A stretch of 64,000 bases of DNA from Pseudomonas sp. B21-023 (GCF_024749165.1 NZ_CP087190.1:3259501-3323500), one strand, 5' to 3'. Shown: positions 37,238 to 46,320, numbered from the stretch's first letter. Numbers and translations are program-made. Notes: a model not told the origin generated them from the sequence alone.

Positions 37238-37817
37238 CACGCTGCTGGGCCTGCTGCTGGCCTTGCCCGCCGTCGCCCAGGACAGCTGCCCGACCGGGCA
37301 GTACCAGGTCTGCCTGGTGGTGTGTTTCTGCGCGCCCATCGACCCCAACCAAGGAGGCCAGGTGCTGCAGGATGTCGAGCGCATGGCCACCGGCAGCTTG
37401 GTGTTCGCCCTGCGCCAGGCCCGCGACGAAGCAGCCGCCAACGGCACGCAGCCGATTCCCCTGCATATCCGCGCCCAGCTCGAACCCTGGTACGACTTCG
37501 CCGTGCTCGACGCGGCGCGCTACCGGATCGGCAACGAACAGCAGATCAGCGCCGCCAACGCACTACTGCAGAACCCGGACGTCAACGCCGTGACCCTGAT
37601 CGACACGGTCATCTTCCGCCGCCCCGCCGATGCCGAGGACAACGTGGCATTGTGGGCCCATGAGCTCAAGCACGTGCAGCAGTATCAGGCGCTGGGCGTC
37701 GAGGGCTTCGCCCAGCAATACACCCGTGACTACCAGGCGCTGGAGGGGCCCGCCTACGAGATCGAGGCCAAGGTGGCCAAGGCGTTACGTGAAAAGGCCG
37801 CTGGCGGGCCGCGCTGA
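37224..37817 (+). CDS. Exported HExxH protein, putative metallopeptidase (DUF4157-like)
   Basis: The 197-residue protein has a signal peptide (FASTLLGLLLALPAVAQ), then a cysteine-rich opening (CPTGQYQVCLVVCFCAP). The C-terminal half contains LWAHELKHVQQYQALGVEGFAQQY, in which HELKH fits the HExxH zinc-protease signature and resembles DUF4157 proteins. It would act in the periplasm or be lipid-free and secreted; the substrate is unknown. It starts inside the last 14 bp of the TetR gene. The next gene is mexE, 152 bp downstream. A much longer frame from 36969 is a shadow. Confidence 0.75.
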   Translation: MKFASTLLGLLLALPAVAQDSCPTGQYQVCLVVCFCAPIDPNQGGQVLQDVERMATGSLVFALRQARDEAAANGTQPIPLHIRAQLEPWYDFAVLDAARYRIGNEQQISAANALLQNPDVNAVTLIDTVIFRRPADAEDNVALWAHELKHVQQYQALGVEGFAQQYTRDYQALEGPAYEIEAKVAKALREKAAGGPR

Positions 37818-37831
37818 CTGCGCAATCTGAT

Positions 37832-37865
37832 GGGTGCCCATGCGTCATGATTGATGATGGCACCC
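37832..37865. promoter_or_regulatory. Inverted repeat upstream of mexE
   Basis: GGGTGCC (37832-37838) and GGCACCC (37859-37865) form a perfect 7-bp inverted repeat with a 20-bp centre, 105-138 bp ahead of mexE. It could be a regulator site or a hairpin ending the upstream message; no T-run follows. I could not recognise a MexT box with confidence. Confidence 0.35.
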
Positions 37866-37969
37866 GACATATCATTGCCCGTGATAATAACCTTCGCTCC
37901 ATTTGATTCGTGCGTCACGCGCAAGACACTCAAACTCCGCCCACTACTAATATCTCGGCGGAGTTCTCC

Positions 37970-39211
37970 ATGGATCACTCACTCAAACCCTTGCGCTTCC
38001 CCCTCGCTGCCCTGGCAGTGGTGGTGCTCAGCGCTTGCGGTCGCACCCCCGACGCCGTGCAGGCTCCCGCCGCGCCCAAAGTCAGCGTAGCCAAGGTGAT
38101 CGAACAGCCGATCAACGAATGGGACGAGTTCACCGGCCGCCTCGAAGCACCGGAAACCGTCGAGGTACGCCCACGGGTGTCCGGCCAGGTCGACCTGGTG
38201 GCCTTCACCGAAGGCGCCCAGGTGAAGAAAGGCGACCTGCTGTTCCAGATCGACCCGCGCCCGTTCCAGGCCGAAGTCCGCCGCCTCGAAGCCCAGCTGC
38301 AACAAGCCAAGGCCACCGCCATCCGCAGCGCCAACGAAGCCCGCCGTGGCGAGCGCCTGCGTGACAGCAACGCCATCTCCGCGGAGCTGGCCGAGTCGCG
38401 CACCAGCGCCGCCGCCGAGGCCCGCGCCGGGGTCGACGCGATCCAGGCGCAGCTCGACCTGGCCCGCCTGAACCTGAGCTTCACCCGCGTCACCGCGCCG
38501 ATCAGCGGCCGGGTCAGCCGCGCCCAGTTCACCGCCGGCAACATCGTCACGGCCGACGTCACCCCGCTGACCAGCGTGGTCTCCACCGACAAGGTCTACG
38601 CCTACTTCGACGCCGACGAGCGCGTGTACCTCAAGTACAGCCAGCTGGCCCGCGACGGCCAGCGCGGCCAGAGCACCCCGGTGTACCTGGGCCTGACCAA
38701 CGAGACCGGCAACCCGCATCTGGGCCAGATGAACTTCGTCGACAACCAGGTCAACCCACGCACCGGCACCATCCGTGGCCGCGCCGTGTTCGACAACCGC
38801 GACGGCCAGTTCACCCCCGGCCTGTACGCTCGCCTGAAGCTGGTCGGCAGCGCCCAGTACGACGCTGTACTGATCAACGACGAAGCGGTCGGCACCGACC
38901 TTGGCAAGAAGTTCGTGCTGGTAATGGACAAGGACAACAAAGCGGCCTACCGCGCCGTGGAACTGGGGCCCAAGCTCGAAGGCCTGCGTATCGTGCGCAG
39001 CGGCCTGGGCAAGGACGACCGCATCGTGGTCAAGGGCCTGCAGCGCGTGCGCCCTGGCTCGCCAGTCACCCCGGAAGAAACGCCGATGGCCAGCGAGCAG
39101 ACCCTCGCCGCCCTCGCCCAGCAGCGTCAGGCCCTGGAGGCCAGCAACCCGGCGCCGAAGGTTGCCGGCGCCAATGTCAAAGTCGCCAGCGCCCAAGCGC
39201 CGCGCGGTTAA
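37970..39211 (+). CDS. mexE: RND efflux periplasmic adaptor MexE
   Basis: The 413-residue lipoprotein has a lipobox (VVVLSACG, lipidated C23), a coiled-coil hairpin (about 95-165, VRRLEAQLQQAKATAIRSANEARRGERLRD) between lipoyl halves (EVRPRVSGQVDLVAFTEGAQVKKGDLLFQIDPRPFQAEV), a beta-barrel and a membrane-proximal domain. It joins the inner-membrane pump MexF to the outer channel OprN. Start at 37970 with GGAG 6 bases upstream. It is the first gene of mexE-mexF-oprN. No mexT regulator lies beside it; the nearest regulator is a TetR of another unit. Confidence 0.93.
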   Translation: MDHSLKPLRFPLAALAVVVLSACGRTPDAVQAPAAPKVSVAKVIEQPINEWDEFTGRLEAPETVEVRPRVSGQVDLVAFTEGAQVKKGDLLFQIDPRPFQAEVRRLEAQLQQAKATAIRSANEARRGERLRDSNAISAELAESRTSAAAEARAGVDAIQAQLDLARLNLSFTRVTAPISGRVSRAQFTAGNIVTADVTPLTSVVSTDKVYAYFDADERVYLKYSQLARDGQRGQSTPVYLGLTNETGNPHLGQMNFVDNQVNPRTGTIRGRAVFDNRDGQFTPGLYARLKLVGSAQYDAVLINDEAVGTDLGKKFVLVMDKDNKAAYRAVELGPKLEGLRIVRSGLGKDDRIVVKGLQRVRPGSPVTPEETPMASEQTLAALAQQRQALEASNPAPKVAGANVKVASAQAPRG

Positions 39212-39223
39212 GGGACAACACCG

Positions 39224-42200
39224 ATGAACTTTTCGAAATTCTTCATTACCCGGCCGATCTTCGCCGCGGTGCTGTCGCTGGTGCTGCTGATCGCAGGTTC
39301 CATCTCGCTGTTCCAGCTGCCGATCAGCGAATACCCCGAAGTGGTACCGCCCACCGTGGTGGTGCGCGCCAACTTCCCCGGCGCCAACCCCAAGGTGATC
39401 GGCGAGACCGTCGCCGCGCCGCTTGAGCAAGCCATCACCGGTGTCGAGAACATGCTGTACATGTCCTCGCAATCCACCGCCGACGGCAAGCTGACCCTGA
39501 CCATCACCTTCGCCCTGGGCACCGACCTGGACAACGCCCAGGTGCAGGTGCAGAACCGCGTCACCCGTACCCAGCCCAAGCTGCCGGAAGAAGTGACCCG
39601 TATCGGCATCACCGTCGACAAGGCCTCGCCCGACCTGACCATGGTCGTGCACCTGACCTCGCCGGACAACCGCTATGACATGCTCTACCTGTCCAACTAC
39701 GCCATCCTCAACATCAAGGATGAGCTGGCGCGCCTGGGCGGCGTGGGCGACGTGCAGCTGTTCGGCATGGGCGACTACTCGCTGCGCGTGTGGCTCGATC
39801 CGAACAAGACCGCCTCGCGCAACCTGACCGCCAGCGACGTGGTGGCCGCGATCCGCGAGCAGAACCGCCAGGTCGCCGCCGGCCAGCTCGGCGCCCCGCC
39901 CGCCCCCGGTTCGACCAGCTTCCAGCTGTCGATCAACACCCAGGGCCGCCTGGTCAACGAGGAAGAGTTCGAGAACATCATCATCCGTGCCGGTGCCAAC
40001 GGCGAGATCACCCGCCTGAAGGACATCGCCCGGGTCGAACTCGGCTCCAGCCAGTACGCCCTACGCTCGCTGCTGAACAACCAGCCGGCGGTGGCCATCC
40101 CGATCTTCCAGCGTCCGGGCTCCAACGCCATCGAGATCTCCGACGAAGTGCGGGCGAAGATGGCCGAGCTGAAGAAGGACTTCCCCGAAGGCATGGACTA
40201 CAGCATCGTCTATGACCCGACCGTGTTCGTCCGTGGCTCCATCGAGGCGGTGGTGCACACCCTGTTCGAAGCGCTGGTCCTGGTGGTGCTGGTCGTCATC
40301 CTGTTCCTGCAGACCTGGCGCGCCTCGATCATTCCGCTGCTGGCCGTGCCAGTGTCGCTGATCGGTACCTTTGCGGTCATGCACCTGTTCGGCTTCTCGC
40401 TCAACGCGCTATCGCTGTTCGGCCTGGTACTGGCCATCGGTATCGTGGTGGACGACGCCATCGTGGTAGTGGAGAACGTCGAACGCAACATCGGGCTGGG
40501 CCTGAAACCGCTGGAAGCCACGCAAAAGGCCATGAGCGAAGTGACCGGGCCGATCATCGCCACGGCGCTGGTGCTGTGCGCCGTGTTCGTGCCGGCGGCG
40601 TTCATCTCTGGCCTTACCGGGCAGTTCTACAAACAGTTCGCCCTGACCATCGCCATCTCCACCGTGATCTCGGCGTTCAACTCGCTGACCCTGTCGCCGG
40701 CCCTGGCCGCCGTGCTGCTCAAGGACCACCACGCGCCCAAGGACCGTTTCTCGCGGTTCCTGGAAAAACTCCTGGGCAGCTGGCTGTTCGCCCCGTTCAA
40801 CCGCTTCTTCGATCGCGCCAGCCATGGTTATGTCGGTGGCGTGCGCCGGGTCATCCGCTCCAGCGGTATCGCCCTGTTCGTCTATGCCGGCCTGATGGGC
40901 CTGACCTACCTGGGCTTTTCGTCCACCCCGACCGGCTTCGTGCCGTCCCAGGACAAGCAGTACCTGGTGGCCTTCGCCCAGTTGCCTGACGCCGCCAGCC
41001 TCGACCGCACCGAGGCGGTGATCAAGAAGATGAGCGAGATCGCTCTCAAGCAGCCAGGCGTGGCCGACTCGGTAGCCTTCCCGGGCCTGTCGATCAACGG
41101 TTTCACCAACAGCCCGAACAGCGGCATCGTGTTCACCCCGCTCAAGCCGTTCGACGAGCGCAAGGACCCGAGCCAGTCGGCGGCAGCCATCGCGGCCGCA
41201 CTGAACGCCCAGTTCGCCGATATCCAGGACGCCTACATCGCGATCTTCCCGCCTCCGCCGGTACAAGGCCTGGGCACCATCGGCGGCTTCCGCCTGCAGA
41301 TTGAGGACCGCGGCAACCTGGGCTATGAAGCGCTGTACAAGGAAACCCAGAACATCATCGCCAAGAGCCACAACGTGCCGGAACTGGCGGGCCTGTTCAC
41401 CAGCTACCAGGTCAACGTGCCGCAGGTCGATGCCGCCATCGACCGGGAAAAGGCCAAGACCCATGGCGTGGCGATCAACGACATCTTCGACACCCTGCAG
41501 GTCTACCTGGGCTCGCTGTACACCAACGACTTCAACCGCTTTGGCCGCACCTACCAGGTCAACGTCCAGGCCGAGCAGCAGTTCCGCCTCGACGCCGAAC
41601 AGATCGGCCAGTTGAAGGTGCGCAACAACCTGGGCGAGATGATCCCGCTGGCGACCTTCCTCAAGGTCAGCGACACCTCGGGGCCTGACCGCGTGATGCA
41701 CTACAACGGCTTCATCACCGCCGAGATCAACGGTGCCGCAGCCCCCGGCTACAGCTCCGGCCAGGCCGAGGCTGCGATCGAGAAGCTGCTCAAGGAAGAG
41801 CTGCCCAACGGCATGACCTTCGAGTGGACCGACCTGACCTACCAGCAGATCCTCTCGGGCAATACCGCACTGTTCGTGTTCCCGCTGTGCGTGCTGCTGG
41901 CGTTCCTGGTGCTGGCCGCCCAGTACGAAAGCTGGAGCCTGCCGCTGGCGGTGATCCTGATCGTGCCGATGACCCTGCTGTCGGCCATCACCGGGGTGAT
42001 CATCTCCGGTGGCGACAACAACATCTTCACCCAGATCGGCCTGATCGTACTGGTGGGCCTGGCGTGCAAGAACGCGATCCTGATCGTCGAGTTCGCCAAG
42101 GATGAACAGGCCAAGGGCCTCGACCCGCTGGCTGCGGTACTGGAAGCCTGCCGTCTGCGTCTGCGGCCGATCCTGATGACCTCGATCGCCTTCATCATGG

Positions 42201-42403
42201 GTGTGGTGCCGCTGGTGTTCTCCTCCGGCGCCGGTGCCGAGATGCGTCACGCCATGGGTGTGGCGGTGTTCTCGGGGATGATCGGGGTGACCGTGTTCGG
42301 CCTGTTCCTGACCCCGGTGTTCTTCTTCCTGATCCGCCGTTTCGTCGAGCGTCGCCAGGCCCGCAAGGCCGAGCACGCCGTGGCACTGGAGAACCATGCA
42401 TGA
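39224..42403 (+). CDS. mexF: RND multidrug efflux pump MexF
   Basis: This 1059-residue proton-driven pump of the HAE1 family has 12 helices in two repeats. Seen are FFITRPIFAAVLSLVLLIAG in helix 1, the proton-relay aspartates in FGLVLAIGIVVDDAIVVVENVER, two large periplasmic loops, and GLACKNAILIVEFAKDEQ in the second half. The N-terminal third is nearly the P. aeruginosa MexF sequence as I recall it. MexEF-OprN exports chloramphenicol, fluoroquinolones, trimethoprim and quinolone-signal precursors there. It begins 12 bp after mexE and overlaps oprN by 4 bp. Confidence 0.96.
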   Translation: MNFSKFFITRPIFAAVLSLVLLIAGSISLFQLPISEYPEVVPPTVVVRANFPGANPKVIGETVAAPLEQAITGVENMLYMSSQSTADGKLTLTITFALGTDLDNAQVQVQNRVTRTQPKLPEEVTRIGITVDKASPDLTMVVHLTSPDNRYDMLYLSNYAILNIKDELARLGGVGDVQLFGMGDYSLRVWLDPNKTASRNLTASDVVAAIREQNRQVAAGQLGAPPAPGSTSFQLSINTQGRLVNEEEFENIIIRAGANGEITRLKDIARVELGSSQYALRSLLNNQPAVAIPIFQRPGSNAIEISDEVRAKMAELKKDFPEGMDYSIVYDPTVFVRGSIEAVVHTLFEALVLVVLVVILFLQTWRASIIPLLAVPVSLIGTFAVMHLFGFSLNALSLFGLVLAIGIVVDDAIVVVENVERNIGLGLKPLEATQKAMSEVTGPIIATALVLCAVFVPAAFISGLTGQFYKQFALTIAISTVISAFNSLTLSPALAAVLLKDHHAPKDRFSRFLEKLLGSWLFAPFNRFFDRASHGYVGGVRRVIRSSGIALFVYAGLMGLTYLGFSSTPTGFVPSQDKQYLVAFAQLPDAASLDRTEAVIKKMSEIALKQPGVADSVAFPGLSINGFTNSPNSGIVFTPLKPFDERKDPSQSAAAIAAALNAQFADIQDAYIAIFPPPPVQGLGTIGGFRLQIEDRGNLGYEALYKETQNIIAKSHNVPELAGLFTSYQVNVPQVDAAIDREKAKTHGVAINDIFDTLQVYLGSLYTNDFNRFGRTYQVNVQAEQQFRLDAEQIGQLKVRNNLGEMIPLATFLKVSDTSGPDRVMHYNGFITAEINGAAAPGYSSGQAEAAIEKLLKEELPNGMTFEWTDLTYQQILSGNTALFVFPLCVLLAFLVLAAQYESWSLPLAVILIVPMTLLSAITGVIISGGDNNIFTQIGLIVLVGLACKNAILIVEFAKDEQAKGLDPLAAVLEACRLRLRPILMTSIAFIMGVVPLVFSSGAGAEMRHAMGVAVFSGMIGVTVFGLFLTPVFFFLIRRFVERRQARKAEHAVALENHA

Positions 42404-43815
42404 AGTTGCTCAAACCCCTGACCCCGAGCCTGCTGGCACTGGCCCTGGCGGCCTGCGCGGTGGGCCCGGACTACCAGGCCCCGCTGACCGAACCGGCCAA
42501 ACTGGACGCCGGCCTTGAAGCCAAAGCCTATGACCGCAGCCGCTTCGAGAGCGTGTGGTGGAAACAGTTCGACGACCCGGTGCTGAACCAGCTGGTGCAG
42601 GCATCGCTGGACGGCAACCGCGACCTGCGCGTGGCCTTCGCCCGTCTGAAAGCGGCGCGGTCGATTCGCGAGGACGTGTCCAACGACCAGATCCCCGTGG
42701 TCACCAGCCGCGCCAGCAGCGAGTTGGGCAAGGGCCAGGTCCCTGGCCAGACCGAGCGCCGGGTCAACAGCGAACGCTATGACCTGGGCCTGGACATGGC
42801 CTGGGAGCTTGACCTGTTCGGCCGCATCCAGCGCCAGATCGAGGCCAGCGAAGCCCAGGAAGCGGCGGCCGAGGCCGACCTGCAGCAACTGCAGGTCAGC
42901 CTGATCGCCGAGCTGGTCGACGCCTACGGTCAATTGCGTGGCGCGCAACTGCGCGAGCAGATCGCCGTGGCCAACTTGAAGACCCAGCAGCAGTCGCGGG
43001 ACATCACCGTGACCCTGCGCGACACCGGGGTCGGCAACGAGCTCGACGTGGTCCGCGCCGACGCCCGCCTGGCGGGTGTCGAAGCCACCGTGCCGCAATT
43101 GCAGGCCGAACAGGTACGGGCGAAGAACCGCATTGCCACCCTGCTCGGCCAGCGCCCGGACGCGATGGCCGTGGACCTGTCGCCCAAGGCCCTGCCGGCC
43201 ATCGCCAAGGCCTTGCCGGTGGGCGACCCCGGCGAGCTGCTGCGCCGCCGCCCGGACATCCGCAGCGCCGAGCGCCAGCTGGCTGCGGCCACGGCCAACG
43301 TAGGCGTGGCCACCGCCGACCTGTTCCCGCGGGTCAGCTTGAGTGGCTTCCTCGGCTTCACCGCCGCCCGCGGTTCGCAGATCGGCTCCTCGGCGGCCAA
43401 CGCCTGGGCGCTTGGCCCGAGCATCACCTGGGCGGCGTTCGACCTGGGCAGTGTGCGCGCCCGCCTGCGCGGCGCCAAGGCCGATGCCGAAGGGGCGTTG
43501 GCCAACTACGAACAGCAAGTGCTGCTGGCCCTGGAAGAGTCCTCCAACGCCTTCAGCGACTACGGCAAGCGCCAGCAGCGCCTGCTGGCGCTGATGCGCC
43601 AGAGCGACGCCAGCCGCAAGGCGGCGGACCTGGCCTCGGTGCGCTACCGCGAAGGCACGGTGGATTACCTGGTGCTGCTGGACGCCGAGCGCGAGCGCCT
43701 GAGCGCCGAAGACGCCCAGGCCCAGGGCGAGGTCGAGCTGTACAGCGGCATCGTCGCGATCTACAAGGCGCTTGGCGGCGGCTGGCAACCCGATGTGGTG
43801 GCCAGCTCGCGCTGA
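42400..43815 (+). CDS. oprN: Outer-membrane efflux channel OprN
   Basis: The 471-residue TolC-family lipoprotein has a lipobox (LALAACAVGPDYQAP, lipidated C19) and two OEP repeats, about 60-255 and 265-460, each with long helices (RVAFARLKAARSIRED; LLRRRPDIRSAERQLAAATANVGVATADLFPRVSLSGFLG). It forms the outer-membrane exit of the MexEF pump. Its ATG overlaps the mexF stop (ATGA), so translation is coupled. A strong rho-independent terminator follows 51 bp after its stop and closes the operon. Confidence 0.95.
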   Translation: MKLLKPLTPSLLALALAACAVGPDYQAPLTEPAKLDAGLEAKAYDRSRFESVWWKQFDDPVLNQLVQASLDGNRDLRVAFARLKAARSIREDVSNDQIPVVTSRASSELGKGQVPGQTERRVNSERYDLGLDMAWELDLFGRIQRQIEASEAQEAAAEADLQQLQVSLIAELVDAYGQLRGAQLREQIAVANLKTQQQSRDITVTLRDTGVGNELDVVRADARLAGVEATVPQLQAEQVRAKNRIATLLGQRPDAMAVDLSPKALPAIAKALPVGDPGELLRRRPDIRSAERQLAAATANVGVATADLFPRVSLSGFLGFTAARGSQIGSSAANAWALGPSITWAAFDLGSVRARLRGAKADAEGALANYEQQVLLALEESSNAFSDYGKRQQRLLALMRQSDASRKAADLASVRYREGTVDYLVLLDAERERLSAEDAQAQGEVELYSGIVAIYKALGGGWQPDVVASSR

Positions 43816-43866
43816 CCGCCCCCTGATGTGAAGACTCCTTTGGTTGGTTCCTCCCCCAACCGTTTG

Positions 43867-43897
43867 CCCCGAAGGCCTTGGTCTTCGGGGCTTTTTT
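43867..43897 (+). terminator. Rho-independent terminator of mexEF-oprN
   Basis: CCCCGAAG (43867-43874) pairs with CTTCGGGG (43883-43890), an 8-bp stem with an 8-base loop followed by C and six T residues. This is a textbook intrinsic terminator 51 bp after the oprN stop. Confidence 0.9.
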
Positions 43898-43975
43898 ATG
43901 CGCCGCTGGTGCCTAGGCGTATCCCCTGGATCGGCCTTTCAAGGTGTTCGGCGTTGGAGTTGCAGCGTTCTTGAG

Positions 43976-44224
43976 ATCGAGCGCCGCCCGCGCGGCGCAT
44001 CGCTGGCAAGCCAGCTCCCACATCTGTTTCGGGCCAATCTGTCCTGTGAAGTCGTCGCTGTCCGCCTTGGTGCAGGTCTTGAGACAGGTAGAGCGGTAGT
44101 CATGCCCACGCTGAAACCGCGTCGTACCGACAAGGCGTACAGCCGCGGCGGCGCAGACATAACTGGCCCGAAATAAATGTGGGAGCTGGCTTGCCAGCGA
44201 TGCGCCGCGCGGGCGGCGCTCGAT
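43976..44224. mobile_element. 249-bp REP-derived inverted-repeat element, copy 2
   Basis: This is the second copy of the element at 34878-35126, in the same orientation and differing at one base (GCGGTAG for GCGGCAG). The 48-bp arms are again perfect inverted repeats. Outside the element the two sites share little beyond AGATC at some ends, which marks the borders. In the gene-free stretch 43816-44420 the rest is the oprN terminator at 43867-43897 and an unremarkable region 44225-44420 that should hold the LysE promoter. Confidence 0.8.
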
Positions 44225-44420
44225 CTGATAGGCAGAGCAAGGCTTGCGGTGAACACCTGGAGGCCCTTACTCGGTCAATAGTCTCGGGCGCAAAGACCTA
44301 GGATCGGCCTCACGCTCTTGACCGCCAGCAACACCTCCCTGTGCCGTCATGGCTTTGCAACTGCCGCGAATAATGGCATATATCGTAATCTGCCCGCCCA
44401 ACACCCCCAGGAGAATCCCC

Positions 44421-45038
44421 ATGCTCGGCGTGACCGACTACGGCGCTTTCGTGATCGCGTTCCTCATCCTCCTGGCGATCCCCGGGCCCGGCAACTTCGC
44501 CCTGATCACCGCCACCGGCAAGGGCGGCATCAAGGGCGGGCTGGCCGCCACCTTCGGGGTGATCCTCGGCGACCAGGTGCTGATGTGGCTGGCGGTGGCC
44601 GGCGTGGCCACCTTGCTGGCCACCTACCCCACCGCCTTCCACGTGGTGCAGTGGGCCGGCGCCGCCTACCTGGCCTGGCTCGGCCTGCGCATGGTGCTGA
44701 GCAAGCCCGGCGGCGCCCCGCGCGAGAGCCGCATGGCCAGCGGCCGCTACCTGCGCCAGACCATGATGATCACCCTGCTCAACCCCAAGGCGATCATGTT
44801 CTACATGGCGTTCTTCCCGCTGTTCATCGACCCGGTGCGCCACCAGGGCGTGGTCACCTTCGCCTTCATGGCGCTGACAGTGGCCGGGCTTACCTTGCTC
44901 TACGGCCTGATCGCGGTGTTCCTTACCCACCGACTGGCCGAGCGCATGCGCGCCAGCCCGCGCATCGCCAACCTGCTCGAACGGCTGGCCGGCGCCTGCC
45001 TGGTCGGCTTCGGCATCAAGTTGGCGGCGATGCGCTGA
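44421..45038 (+). CDS. LysE/RhtB-family amino acid exporter
   Basis: The 205-residue inner-membrane protein has about six helices and the LysE signature FLILLAIPGPGNFALITATGKGGIKGGLAATFGVILGD, plus TLLNPKAIMFYMAFFPLFIDP. It exports amino acids or homoserine-lactone-like compounds; the substrate is not readable. AGGAG lies 8 bases ahead of the ATG at 44421. It stands alone, convergent with the next gene and 3 bp from its end. Confidence 0.88.
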   Translation: MLGVTDYGAFVIAFLILLAIPGPGNFALITATGKGGIKGGLAATFGVILGDQVLMWLAVAGVATLLATYPTAFHVVQWAGAAYLAWLGLRMVLSKPGGAPRESRMASGRYLRQTMMITLLNPKAIMFYMAFFPLFIDPVRHQGVVTFAFMALTVAGLTLLYGLIAVFLTHRLAERMRASPRIANLLERLAGACLVGFGIKLAAMR

Positions 45039-45041
45039 GGC

Positions 45042-45437
45042 TCAGGCGTCGCGCAGCAGGTCGTGGGCGTCGAGCAGGCGGAAGGCCACTTGCGGGTTGC
45101 GCTCGAGCCCCCGGCGGATCGCCGCGGGAATGGCTTGGCGCGTCTTGCGGCACAGGCCCAACTGCGCCTCCAGTTCGATGACGATACCGCGCATGGTGCG
45201 CACTTCGTTGAAGCCTGGGGCGATGTGCACGCGGATGCCGAGCTGCTCGTAGAGGCGTGACTGCAGGCGCTGCAGGTCTTCAAGATCCCTGAGGTTCTCC
45301 AGGCGCTCGACCAGGCGCTTTTCCTCCTCTCGGGTGAGCAACAGGATGCGCCGCTCCGGGCCGTCGGCCAGGCGTTCGCGGCCGCAGTCGCAGGCGCCTG
45401 GTGGACACGGGTGGCGTAAGGGAGGCAGGTTGGTCAT
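45042..45437 (-). CDS. Conserved protein of unknown function with N-terminal Cys motif
   Basis: I do not recognise this 131-residue protein. Its N-terminus carries HPCPPGACDCGRERL, three close cysteines that could bind a metal ion. A long charged helix follows (about 33-66, LTREEEKRLVERLENLRDLEDLQRLQSRLYEQL), then a mixed region ending RNPQVAFRLLDAHDLLRDA. There is no signal peptide or membrane helix, so it should be cytosolic. Codon usage matches its neighbours, supporting a real gene. It is convergent with the LysE gene and 69 bp from the NrtR gene on the same strand. Confidence 0.65.
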   Translation of the reverse strand: MTNLPPLRHPCPPGACDCGRERLADGPERRILLLTREEEKRLVERLENLRDLEDLQRLQSRLYEQLGIRVHIAPGFNEVRTMRGIVIELEAQLGLCRKTRQAIPAAIRRGLERNPQVAFRLLDAHDLLRDA

Positions 45438-45505
45438 GGGGGCAAGGATAGTCGCTACTCGACAACAGCAGGAAGTGGCCGTGACGCGATTGCGGCCTGT
45501 CCTGG

Positions 45506-46252
45506 CTATCCTCCCGCCAGCAGGCTCCGGTCGAACATGAACGCCCCCGCCCCCTGCGGGGTGTGCCGGTACAGCTGCTGCGGCCGCCCGAGCCTGGGCT
45601 GGACCTTCTCGCCGGTGTCCTGCACCCAGCCTTCGCTCTTCATGCGTTCAAGGCGTTTGCGCAGCGAGGTGTTGTTGACCACCTGCCCCAGGCACGCCTG
45701 CACCGCTGCCAGGGCGTCCAGCACAGTGAACCGCTCGGGCGCCAGGTACAACGGCAGGTTGGTGTACACGGCCTTGGCCGCCAACCGCTCACTGGCGCGC
45801 TCGACCAGCAGGCCATGGTCGAACGGCAGCGACAGCTCACGCGACAGAACGCTTTGAAGGTCAAAGAAGGCAACCTGCGCGTTTTCTACCACGACCGCCG
45901 GATCGAGCAGCGCCAGATAGTAGGTGCTCAAGGTCCAGCCCCGTGGGTCGCGAACGCCATTGCCTTCAGTGCCTACCTGTTCCAGATGGCGGGGGACCAC
46001 CTTGGCCTTTTCCGCCAGGACACGGGCGGCGGCGGCATCCAGACTGTTGTCCGAGGTGCTGCCATTGACGATCACACCTGGCAGGGCCCATTGCCCTTCG
46101 TAGGGCTCGCGTCCACGCCGGTGCAGCAACACCTCCAGGCGAAGGCTGTGCGGCGACAGGCGCAGGGCAATGATATCCACGCTGGCCAGGACTTCTGCTG
46201 TGCTCACGGTACGATTCCTTCTGATAACCCGCCTATATTCCACCAGGGCCAT
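45506..46252 (-). CDS. nrtR: NrtR-type Nudix-related transcriptional regulator of NAD metabolism
   Basis: The 248-residue protein has an N-terminal Nudix-like domain (about 15-150) and a C-terminal winged helix (about 160-225, RFTVLDALAAVQACLGQVVNNTSLRKRLERM). The Nudix box is degenerate (WALPGVIVNGSTSDNSLDAAAARVLAEKAKV lacks the usual catalytic glutamates), as in NrtR repressors that bind ADP-ribose instead of hydrolysing it. It is divergent from pncA-pncB, its expected targets, with a palindrome between. Start at 46252; an in-frame TTG 12 bp earlier is less likely. Confidence 0.87.
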   Translation of the reverse strand: MALVEYRRVIRRNRTVSTAEVLASVDIIALRLSPHSLRLEVLLHRRGREPYEGQWALPGVIVNGSTSDNSLDAAAARVLAEKAKVVPRHLEQVGTEGNGVRDPRGWTLSTYYLALLDPAVVVENAQVAFFDLQSVLSRELSLPFDHGLLVERASERLAAKAVYTNLPLYLAPERFTVLDALAAVQACLGQVVNNTSLRKRLERMKSEGWVQDTGEKVQPRLGRPQQLYRHTPQGAGAFMFDRSLLAGG

Positions 46253-46299
46253 TAAATCTATCAAGGGCTAATTCTAATGTGGGAATAGCCTTGACACAC

Positions 46300-46320
46300 A
46301 TAGTACACCAGGTGAATTAT
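46300..46320. promoter_or_regulatory. Candidate NrtR operator over the pncA promoter
   Basis: A 21-bp near-palindrome centred on CACC-A-GGTG (46306-46314) has 8 of 10 pairs matching, with outer arms ATA and TAT. It lies just after a TTGACA hexamer (46291-46296) and covers the likely -10 region of pncA, 30 bp ahead of the ATG. This is where a repressor of NAD salvage would bind. Confidence 0.5.

Noticed and set aside
37818..37969. A MexT-type binding site ahead of mexE
   Set aside because: I could not align the known MexT box to this region with acceptable matches. Only an unrelated GGGTGCC/GGCACCC inverted repeat is clear.
37979..42397. Long reverse-strand frames across mexE and mexF (37979-39652 and 40409-42397)
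   Set aside because: Third-position GC bias keeps the antisense frame open. The forward genes are unmistakable RND components.
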